This document shows positions 27,609 through 34,600 of a stretch of 64,000 nt of DNA, piece after piece. The notes beneath the pieces were generated by a model. That model searched no databases. It was not told the origin of the DNA and was given only the letters and a program-made list of their open reading frames with translations. Position 1 is the stretch's first letter; the number at the start of each line of letters is the position of its first letter. This DNA comes from Oscillospiraceae bacterium (GTDB lineage Bacteria > Bacillota > Clostridia > Oscillospirales > Acutalibacteraceae), in assembly GCA_015066595.1 (NCBI GenBank), contig SVNZ01000002.1:124001-188000 (forward strand), written 5' to 3'. Both the position numbers and the translations under genes were made by a program.

Positions 27609-28670
27609 TTATAGCTCAACGATCCAGCCGAACTGGTCTTCAATCTTGCCCCACTGGATACCTGTTAAAGTATCATATAGAGCTTGTGTTGTTTCGCCGA
27701 TTTCGCCTGAGTTTACTGCGTACTTCTTGCCTTTGTAGCACAGCTCACCGATTGGTGAGATAACAGCTGCTGTACCGCAACCCCATGCTTCTTCAAGAGT
27801 ACCGTTTTCCATAGCTTCTTCAAGTTCATCGATAGAAAGCAAACGCTCAGTAACCTTATAGCCTTCTTTTCTGAGCACTTCAAGGCAGCTCATACGAGTG
27901 ATACCAGGTAAGATTGAACCTGAAAGCATTGGTGTGATGATTTCGCCATTGATTTTGAACATAACGTTCATAGCGCCGACTTCTTCAATGTATTTTCTCT
28001 CTACACCGTCGAGCCAGAGCACCTGTGAATAGCCAAGTCGCTCAGCACGCTCACCTGCGCGGTTAGAAGCAGCGTAGTTACCGCCACATTTAGCGTAGCC
28101 TGTACCACCACGTACAGCTCTTACGTCTTCATCTTCGATCATAATCTTTACTGGATTGATACCCTCTGCATAGTAAGAACCTACAGGAGAAGCGATGATG
28201 ATAAATGTTGCATTTGATACAGCGTGAACGCCTAAGCTCTCGTCGTTACCAAACATAAATGGTCTTAAATACAGGGAAGTTCCCTCAGAATATGGAGTCC
28301 AGTCCTGCTCAACCTCAACGAATTTAAGGAGTGCCTCGAGTGCATCTTCCTCTGGAATTTCAGGCAAGCAAAGACGCTCAGCAGAACGGTTCATACGTCT
28401 GATATTCTCGATAGGTCTGAAAAGCTGAACTTTCTTGTCAGCACGTCTGTATGCCTTGAGTCCCTCAAAAATCTCTGAACCATAGTGGAGTACAGTTGAT
28501 GCAGGGTGGATAGAAAGGTTTTCAAACGGTACGATTCGAGCATCGTGCCAGCCCTTATCCTTGCTGTAGTCCATAATAAACATATGGTCTGTGAAAATCT
28601 TACCAAAACCTAAAGCGCTCTCGTCAGGTTTAGCCTTAGGTGTAGTTGTTTTTGTGATTGTGATATTCAT
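27609..28670 (-). CDS. ilvE: Branched-chain amino acid aminotransferase
   Basis: Fold-type IV PLP aminotransferase of 353 residues, the longer eukaryote-like BCAT group. The PLP Lys is at 194 in GYAKCGGNYAAS, LHYGSEIFEGLKAYR is near residue 62, and the PLP-phosphate segment SILPGITR and the late EAWGCGTAA segment are present. It interconverts Val, Leu and Ile with their 2-oxoacids using glutamate. It is the last gene of the operon that begins at the Val T-box. Its place after the 2-oxoacid oxidoreductase fits a final transamination step in valine formation. Confidence 0.95.
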   Translation of the reverse strand: MNITITKTTTPKAKPDESALGFGKIFTDHMFIMDYSKDKGWHDARIVPFENLSIHPASTVLHYGSEIFEGLKAYRRADKKVQLFRPIENIRRMNRSAERLCLPEIPEEDALEALLKFVEVEQDWTPYSEGTSLYLRPFMFGNDESLGVHAVSNATFIIIASPVGSYYAEGINPVKIMIEDEDVRAVRGGTGYAKCGGNYAASNRAGERAERLGYSQVLWLDGVERKYIEEVGAMNVMFKINGEIITPMLSGSILPGITRMSCLEVLRKEGYKVTERLLSIDELEEAMENGTLEEAWGCGTAAVISPIGELCYKGKKYAVNSGEIGETTQALYDTLTGIQWGKIEDQFGWIVEL

Positions 28671-28706
28671 CTAAAACACCTTCTTAAAAAATATTGTGTT
28701 CAAAAA

Positions 28707-29240
28707 TTAGCTGTTAGCACCGAGTTCAAGAGCCTTGATGTTGAGCTCTTTCATATCTGCACGCTTTGCCGAAATAACTTTTGCTAAACCGTTTTCGATA
28801 CCTGCCTGTGTGTAATCGCCGAGCTCTTTGAGCATCTTACCCATAACTATCATGTTAGCAAGGGTAGGAATACCGTTATCAGAAGCGAGCTGTGTAGCAG
28901 GAATATAGAAAACATTTACGTCATCACGCTCTACCTTACGCTCGATAAGTGTAGAGTCAGCGAATATGTATCCGCCCGGCTTAACGTCCTTTTCAAACTT
29001 ATCAAGAGAAGGAAGGTTAAGCGCTACCAAAACATCAGGTGCAGACACGATAGGTGAACCAACCGGCTCGTCAGATATAATAACTGAACAAGAAGCTGTA
29101 CCGCCACGCATCTCAGGACCATATGATGGAAGCCAACTTACCTGTTTGTCTTCTGTGAGTCCCTTATAAGCGACAAATTTACCTGCGAAAAGAATACCCT
29201 GACCACCAAAGCCGGAGAATAAAAACTGTGTAGTAGCCAT
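28707..29240 (-). CDS. 2-oxoacid:ferredoxin oxidoreductase, gamma subunit
   Basis: A 177-residue gamma-type subunit (KorC/VorC/PorG family). It opens with FSGFGGQGILFAGK and has SYGPEMRGGTASC, both typical of the CoA-binding-side gamma subunit. It completes the four-subunit enzyme with the delta, alpha and beta genes upstream. Its start overlaps the beta-subunit stop by one base, indicating translational coupling. In this operon the branched-chain (VOR) reaction is the likely one: acyl-CoA + CO2 + reduced ferredoxin to 2-oxoacid, or the reverse. Confidence 0.92.
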   Translation of the reverse strand: MATTQFLFSGFGGQGILFAGKFVAYKGLTEDKQVSWLPSYGPEMRGGTASCSVIISDEPVGSPIVSAPDVLVALNLPSLDKFEKDVKPGGYIFADSTLIERKVERDDVNVFYIPATQLASDNGIPTLANMIVMGKMLKELGDYTQAGIENGLAKVISAKRADMKELNIKALELGANS

Positions 29241-29995
29241 TATGCTTCCTCCTTTGCTGATCTGTCTTTATAAACGCCGAGTGGATAATATGGGAGCATA
29301 TTATCGTCAATCCACTTGAGTGCATCAACAGGAGTCATGCCCCAGTTTGTAGGACAGCTGGATACAACCTCAACAAGTGAGAAGCCTTTGCCGTCAATCT
29401 GGTTCTGGAACGCCTTTTTGATAGCTTTCTTTGCGTTTTTGATATTTTTAACTGAGTTTACAGTTACACGCTCAAGGTACTCAGGACCTTCAAGCTGAGA
29501 AAGCATCTCACAAACACGGATAGGATAACCACAGTGGTTGACGTCACGTCCGTATGGAGAAGTCTGTGTTACCTGGCCAGGAAGTGATGTTGGAGCCATC
29601 TGACCGCCTGTCATACCATAAATAGCGTTGTTGATAAAAATAACTGTGATGTTCTCGTTTCTAGCAGCTGAGTGTACTGTTTCAGCCATACCGATTGATG
29701 CAAGGTCACCGTCACCCTGATATGTAAATACGATGTTGTTCTCAGGGTCAGAACGTTTAACACCTGTAGCAACTGCAGGAGCACGACCGTGTGCTGCCTC
29801 AATCATATCGCAATTAAAGTAATTATATGCCATAACTGAGCAACCAACCGGTGCAATACCGATGGTTCTGCCCTCGATACCGAGCTCATCAATAACCTCA
29901 GCAACAAGACGATGTACAACACCGTGTAAACAGCCCGGACAGTAGTGCATAGGCACATCAGTCAAAGCATGTGGTTTATCAAATACTACTGCCAT
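29240..29995 (-). CDS. 2-oxoacid:ferredoxin oxidoreductase, beta subunit (TPP-binding)
   Basis: A 251-residue beta subunit. It has the CPGC motif near the N-terminus (YCPGCLHG), the TPP/Mg motif from GDGDLASIG to NNAIYGMTGGQ, and GIAPVGCS. It carries the thiamine diphosphate and joins the alpha subunit at the active site. Start and stop overlap both neighbours by single bases (TAATG arrangement), so expression is tightly coupled. Confidence 0.93.
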   Translation of the reverse strand: MAVVFDKPHALTDVPMHYCPGCLHGVVHRLVAEVIDELGIEGRTIGIAPVGCSVMAYNYFNCDMIEAAHGRAPAVATGVKRSDPENNIVFTYQGDGDLASIGMAETVHSAARNENITVIFINNAIYGMTGGQMAPTSLPGQVTQTSPYGRDVNHCGYPIRVCEMLSQLEGPEYLERVTVNSVKNIKNAKKAIKKAFQNQIDGKGFSLVEVVSSCPTNWGMTPVDALKWIDDNMLPYYPLGVYKDRSAKEEA

Positions 29996-31056
29996 TAGTT
30001 CGCACCTCCGTTTGCTTCAATAATAGCTTCTAATACCTGCTCTGGAGAAGGAATCATACCACCAACACGGTTGCACAGTGTAACAGGCACCTTGCAACCT
30101 GTAGCAAGCTTAACATCTTCAATCATCTGACCCATAGAAAGCTCAACTGAAATAATAGCTTTTGCTTTATCTGCAACCTTCTCAAATGGAGCCTTAGGGA
30201 ATGGCCACAAGGTAATAGGACGGATAAGACCTACTTTGATACCCTGTTTTCTTGCTTCATTGATAGCGTTTTTAGAAACACGTGAAGCAATACCGAATGC
30301 TGCAACGATGATATCAGCATCTTCTGTCATATACTCTTCATACATAGCTTCGTTTGCTTCGACCTGTGCGTAACGTTCATAGCGTTCAAAATTGAGTCGC
30401 TCGAGGTCTTCAGCAACAAGGGACAGTGAGTTTACAATGTTGTGCTCACGCTCCATCTTGGTACCTGTTGTGGCCCATGGAGTAGCTGGTCTTTCTTTGA
30501 CATCAAAGTCAAGCTCAACAGGCTCCATCATCTGGCCCATAGTACCGTCAGCCAAAATCATAGAAGTCATTCTGTATTTATCAGCGAGCTCAAAGCCTTT
30601 TACTGTGAGCTCAGCCATCTCCTGAACTGATGCAGGAGCAAGTACGATCATTTTAAAGTCACCGTGTGCTCCGCCTTTTGTAGCCTGAAAGTAATCAGAC
30701 TGGCTAGGCTGAATACCACCAAGGCCAGGACCACCACGCTGTACGTTGACAACAAGACATGGAAGGTCAGAACCTGCCATATAGGAAAGTCCCTCGCCCT
30801 TGAGTGAAATACCCGGTGAGGAAGACGATGTCATAACACGCTTGCCTGTGGATGCAACACCATACACCATATTGATAGCAGCGATTTCGCTCTCAGCCTG
30901 CAAGAAGCAACCGCCGATCTTAGGCATTTTCTTAGCCATATAAGCAGCGATTTCTGTCTGTGGAGTAATAGGATAGCCAAAGTAGTGCTTGCAGCCAGCG
31001 AGTATTGCAGCTTCAGCAATAGCTTCGTTACCTTTCATCAAAACTTTATCTGCCAT
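29995..31056 (-). CDS. 2-oxoacid:ferredoxin oxidoreductase, alpha subunit (VorB/KorA-like)
   Basis: A 353-residue alpha subunit. The signature GYPITPQTEI lies near residue 28, with ASTGKRVMTSSSSPGISL and GGPGLGGIQPSQSDY further on, as in KorA and VorB. Substrate choice (2-oxoglutarate or branched 2-oxoacids) cannot be read from sequence alone. Operon context with ilvE and a Val T-box argues for 2-oxoisovalerate. It is preceded by a ferredoxin-type subunit four bases away. Confidence 0.93.
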   Translation of the reverse strand: MADKVLMKGNEAIAEAAILAGCKHYFGYPITPQTEIAAYMAKKMPKIGGCFLQAESEIAAINMVYGVASTGKRVMTSSSSPGISLKGEGLSYMAGSDLPCLVVNVQRGGPGLGGIQPSQSDYFQATKGGAHGDFKMIVLAPASVQEMAELTVKGFELADKYRMTSMILADGTMGQMMEPVELDFDVKERPATPWATTGTKMEREHNIVNSLSLVAEDLERLNFERYERYAQVEANEAMYEEYMTEDADIIVAAFGIASRVSKNAINEARKQGIKVGLIRPITLWPFPKAPFEKVADKAKAIISVELSMGQMIEDVKLATGCKVPVTLCNRVGGMIPSPEQVLEAIIEANGGAN

Positions 31057-31060
31057 AATC

Positions 31061-31267
31061 TCACCTCTCTACCTTAATTACACAGTCAGGACACATAGTA
31101 GCACAGAAAGCACAACCGATACAGCTTTGCTCGTCTGTGATTACTGCTGGGTGATGCCCCTTTTTGTTGATTTCGTCTTTTGCAAGGATAAGCAAGTTTT
31201 TCGGACACGCCTGCACGCATAGTCCGCAACCCTTACAGTTGTCTGTTTTAAATGTTAGTTTTGCCAT
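31061..31267 (-). CDS. 2-oxoacid:ferredoxin oxidoreductase, delta (2x[4Fe-4S]) subunit
   Basis: A 68-residue ferredoxin-like subunit with two classical clusters, CKGCGLCVQACP (about 11-22) and CIGCAFCATMCP (about 49-60). The longer spacer between clusters is typical of KorD/VorD subunits. It shuttles electrons between ferredoxin and the TPP site of the enzyme encoded just downstream. Confidence 0.93.
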   Translation of the reverse strand: MAKLTFKTDNCKGCGLCVQACPKNLLILAKDEINKKGHHPAVITDEQSCIGCAFCATMCPDCVIKVER

Positions 31268-31296
31268 AAAACCTCTTCCTTTCCTATAAGCTATCT

Positions 31297-31962
31297 CTAA
31301 ACAGGTCTAGCCTGAAGACTCAGTGGCAAGAGATTATCAATCTTGTCGCATAAGTCATTATATAAATGTTCTTCTACACTTGTGTACACTATCGGCAAAC
31401 CGCTCAGCTTTGAAACCTCGTTTGCGTATTCAACTGAGTCGAGCACATCGTCTGTTGTAGTCACAGCACCTAAATTTGAGTTGTTGACAATACCTGTGAA
31501 GCTGATGTGTCCAACGTACTCAATCTCACGCATAACTTCGATAGTAGACTGCGCATCTCTGGTCAGTGGACGATAACAGTTGATAACCATGAGCATCTCA
31601 TAGTCGTTTTCTTCGATTATCTTCAAAGCTAGCCGACCCAGTGCCAGCGCACCTCTGTCGTCACCGCCGACATCAATAATAACCGACAGCGACTTATCAT
31701 CTGTTATAGCGTACATATCCTGAGGCAGTGCAGGGATATCAACGTTAGAGTTAGCGTAGTCTGACACAATCAGCCTGATACCATTGTCAGCAAACTCCCC
31801 GCTACTGTCCTTTGTTCTGAAATACGGATTAACTATATCAAGGTCAGCAACCGCTACGTTATCGGTCTGTTTTCTGAGTAGCCTAGCCATATTAACAGCA
31901 ACGTTAGTTTTGCCACTGCCATAGTGTCCGCATAGCAATGTGATTCTTTTAAATTTTTTCAT
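31297..31962 (-). CDS. P-loop ATPase of the oxidoreductase operon
   Basis: A 221-residue SIMIBI-type P-loop protein. The Walker A motif is GHYGSGKTN at about 12-20. VADLDIVNPYFRTKD follows, and IIDVGGDDRGA forms the Walker B-like strand. Relatives are often found beside 2-oxoacid oxidoreductases in clostridia, but their role is not established. Cofactor or Fe-S assembly is one possibility. It is 10 bp after the XRE-cupin-synthetase gene and 29 bp before the delta subunit. Confidence 0.85.
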   Translation of the reverse strand: MKKFKRITLLCGHYGSGKTNVAVNMARLLRKQTDNVAVADLDIVNPYFRTKDSSGEFADNGIRLIVSDYANSNVDIPALPQDMYAITDDKSLSVIIDVGGDDRGALALGRLALKIIEENDYEMLMVINCYRPLTRDAQSTIEVMREIEYVGHISFTGIVNNSNLGAVTTTDDVLDSVEYANEVSKLSGLPIVYTSVEEHLYNDLCDKIDNLLPLSLQARPV

Positions 31963-31972
31963 AACTTAACTA

Positions 31973-34261
31973 TTATAACTTATTTCTCTGGATTTTTCCA
32001 CTCACTGTCTTAGGAAGTTCATCTCTGAACACAACAAGTCGTGGATATTTATACGGAGCAGTGCGACTCTTGACATAAGTCTGGATTTCTTTCTTGAGGT
32101 CTTCGGTCGGGTTAGTACCCTTTGTAAGTACGATAGAAGCTTTGACTATCTGACCTCTGACTTCATCAGGAGCGGCAGAAACGCCACACTCGAGTACATA
32201 CGGAAGTTCCATAATAACAGATTCGATTTCAAACGGTCCGATACGGTATCCTGAACTTTTGATAACATCATCGACACGTCCTTCGTAGAAGAAGAAACCG
32301 TCTTCATCACGCCACGCAACGTCACCAGTGTGATAAACACCGTCGTGCATAACTTCCTTTGTTTTCTCTTCGTCATTGTAGTATCCAACGAACAATCCAC
32401 AAGGGTGACCGTTCTTGAGGTTGACTACGATTTCGCCCGGTTCACCGTCAGGAACTTCGTTGCCATCACTATCAACGAGCATAACATCATAGATAGGAGC
32501 AGGCTTGCCCATAGAGCCGATTTTGTGCTTAGCACCTGTCATATTACCAACGATCATTGTGCTCTCTGTCTGGCCAAAGCCTTCGATAATCTGAAGCCCT
32601 GTAGCCTTTTCAAACTGACGATAAACTTCTGGGTTTAATGCTTCACCTGCAGTAGTCATGTGCTGTACAGATGAGAAATCGTATTTTGAGATATCCTGTT
32701 TTACCATCATTCGAAGCATCGTTGGTGGGGCACAGAATGTAGTAATCTGATATTTTGCAAACATCGGCAGAATATCCGCTGCATCGAAACGATCAAAGTC
32801 ATATACGAATGTAGCCGCTTCGCACAGCCACTGACCGTAGAGCTTGCCCCACATAGCTTTAGCCCAACCTGTGTCGGAGATAGTGTAGTGCAAGCCTTCA
32901 GGGTCAACATTATGCCAGTATTTTGCTGTATGGAAATGTCCAAGCGGATATTTGTAATTGTGAGTTGCAATTTTCGGATAGCCTGATGTACCTGATGTGA
33001 AATACATAAGCATAAGATCGTCACCGCAAGGAGCATCTTCTGTTCTATTATAGTGAGTGGAATACAGTGTGTATTCCTCATCGAATGTACGCCAGCCTTC
33101 ACGCTCACCGTTGACGATGAGTTTGTTGACAAGACCGTCGTAGCCTTTTGCCGCTTCATCTACCTGATGCGAAACATCACCGTCTGCTGTACAGATAACT
33201 GTGTTGATACCGGCACTTTTAAGTCTGTATTCAAGGTCGTGAGCCTGAAGCTGGTTAGGAGCAGGGATAGCAATAGCACCGAGCTTGTTAAGACCAATCA
33301 TAGCAAACCAGAACTGGTAGTGACGCTTTAAGATGAGCATAACTCTGTCACCTTTTTTGATGCCGAGCGACTTAAAGTAGTTAGCACACTGAGCAGATGC
33401 TTTCTTGATATCTTTGAAAGTGAATCTGCGTTCCGTGTGGTCTTTAGATATATGTAACATAGCGAGCTTGTCAGGTTTTTTGTCTGCGAGCTCGTCAACT
33501 AAATCAAATGCAAAGTTGAATTTCTCTGTGTTTTTGAATTTGATAGAAGTAGGAGTACCGTTTTCGTTCTCCTCAATATCAACGTACTTTCTATAGATTC
33601 GGTCGACTTCGTGCTTTCTCTGAGTCTTTTTAATCTCAACGAGCTTACCACTTGAAAGCTCAGGAATAGGCTCGCCTGTAGGGTTAAGCACAATAGCATA
33701 AAATACGCAATCCTTACCGTTTACAGCAATCATACCGTGTGGCTTGTCCGAGTCAAAGTAGATAGAGTCTCCAGGACCCAATATCTCTTTGTGCTCGCCT
33801 ACTTGTACCATAAGGTTACCCTCAACTACAATGTCAAGCTCCTGACCTTCGTGTGTAGTGAGCTCAATGTCACCCTGCTGAGCGTTTTCGTCATAGACAG
33901 AGCGAACATAAAGTGGCTCTGCGATACGGTTCTGGAACGCATAAGCAAGGTTGTAGTAAGTCATACCGTGAGCCTGAGCTACCTTCTGACCTAAACCTGC
34001 ACGAGTAACGCTATAGCTCTTAAGGTTTGGTGAGTAACCCTCAATAATGTCAGTAACGTTGACAGAAAGAGCCATAGCACAGCGATAAATAAAAGCGAAG
34101 TTTAAATCACTTTTACCCTGTTCACAGCTTAAATATTCATCGACAGTAACATCGGTTTTCTTAGCCATTTGTTCAACTGTGAGGTTCTGGATTTCTCTTA
34201 GCTCTCTGATACGAGCAGCCATCTCTTGAATTTTGTAGTCAAGACCTGTCATTTGTTGCAT
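31973..34261 (-). CDS. XRE-cupin-acyl-CoA synthetase fusion, Val T-box operon
   Basis: A 762-residue triple-domain protein. Residues 15-72 form an XRE/HTH_3 DNA-binding domain (IRELREIQNLTVEQMAKKTD). Residues about 115-195 form a cupin (THEGQELDIVVEGNL, then GDSIYFDSDKPHGMIAV). Residues about 235-762 are a full acyl-CoA synthetase: FTSGTSGYPK near 424, SDTGWAKAMWGKLYGQW, GFGQTESTM, HTGDVAWRDEDG, and catalytic Lys in SGKIQRNKL. The synthetase resembles medium-chain or acetyl-CoA synthetase types. XRE-cupin is a common regulator layout, and its covalent link to an enzyme is unusual. Leader and operon suggest isobutyrate as substrate and DNA binding linked to acyl status; both are inference. Confidence 0.9.
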   Translation of the reverse strand: MQQMTGLDYKIQEMAARIRELREIQNLTVEQMAKKTDVTVDEYLSCEQGKSDLNFAFIYRCAMALSVNVTDIIEGYSPNLKSYSVTRAGLGQKVAQAHGMTYYNLAYAFQNRIAEPLYVRSVYDENAQQGDIELTTHEGQELDIVVEGNLMVQVGEHKEILGPGDSIYFDSDKPHGMIAVNGKDCVFYAIVLNPTGEPIPELSSGKLVEIKKTQRKHEVDRIYRKYVDIEENENGTPTSIKFKNTEKFNFAFDLVDELADKKPDKLAMLHISKDHTERRFTFKDIKKASAQCANYFKSLGIKKGDRVMLILKRHYQFWFAMIGLNKLGAIAIPAPNQLQAHDLEYRLKSAGINTVICTADGDVSHQVDEAAKGYDGLVNKLIVNGEREGWRTFDEEYTLYSTHYNRTEDAPCGDDLMLMYFTSGTSGYPKIATHNYKYPLGHFHTAKYWHNVDPEGLHYTISDTGWAKAMWGKLYGQWLCEAATFVYDFDRFDAADILPMFAKYQITTFCAPPTMLRMMVKQDISKYDFSSVQHMTTAGEALNPEVYRQFEKATGLQIIEGFGQTESTMIVGNMTGAKHKIGSMGKPAPIYDVMLVDSDGNEVPDGEPGEIVVNLKNGHPCGLFVGYYNDEEKTKEVMHDGVYHTGDVAWRDEDGFFFYEGRVDDVIKSSGYRIGPFEIESVIMELPYVLECGVSAAPDEVRGQIVKASIVLTKGTNPTEDLKKEIQTYVKSRTAPYKYPRLVVFRDELPKTVSGKIQRNKL

Positions 34262-34562
34262 GATACATTTCTCCTTAGTTGTTAGGACGAAAAAAGCACC
34301 CGTCCCAAAGTTTTCTTTGAGACGAGCGCATAAAAATCACCCGCGGTACCACTCAAATTGCGATACAATCGCCACTCTCAGGGTCTGACAACCCCTATGC
34401 CTTCACGCAGCAATCACGGAGAGGTTCTACTAACTAAAAAGCTTTCTTCCTCTCGGCTCAGAAGCTACAAACACAGAAACTGTAGTCCGGCGACTCACAC
34501 CAACCGTCGCCTCTCTGAAGGTCATATATCTGTGCACTCTTCGTCATAGCCTTTTATTACAC
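34262..34562 (-). promoter_or_regulatory. T-box leader, specifier GUA (Val)
   Basis: Minus-strand T-box riboswitch. The conserved GAGTGGTACCGCGG is at 34341-34354. The terminator hairpin at 34296-34329 has stem CCGTCTCAAAG-like arms around TTTT/AAAA, with T6 after it. Stem I has the K-turn base GGCTATGACGAAG paired to CTTCTGAGCC, the AGAGAGGCGAC bulge region and the GGTGTGAG loop. The unpaired 3' side above CTTC ends GUA followed by G, giving Val (plus-strand 34466-34468). A shifted reading UUU (Phe) is less consistent with the other two leaders. Aminoacylation of tRNA-Val would repress the operon. Confidence 0.88.
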
Positions 34563-34568
34563 GATAAC

Positions 34569-34597
34569 ACTATATCATAACTCTCTCAAAATGTCAA
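34569..34597 (-). promoter_or_regulatory. Promoter of the Val T-box operon
   Basis: Minus strand TTGACA (34592-34597), 17 bp, TATAGT (34569-34574). It begins four bases past the stop of the Ile-linked synthetase gene, and no terminator separates the two units. Confidence 0.85.
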
Positions 34598-34600
34598 TAT

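Noticed and set aside
27609-34261. Operon for oxidative fermentation of branched amino acids
   Set aside because: The enzymes are reversible, but T-box control induces under amino-acid shortage, which suits synthesis, not degradation. Not fully excluded.
34466-34472. Phe (UUU) as specifier of the middle T-box
   Set aside because: Aligning the K-turn base and lower stem of the three leaders puts the triplet directly before the purine above CUUC, giving GUA; UUU would sit three bases too far 5'.
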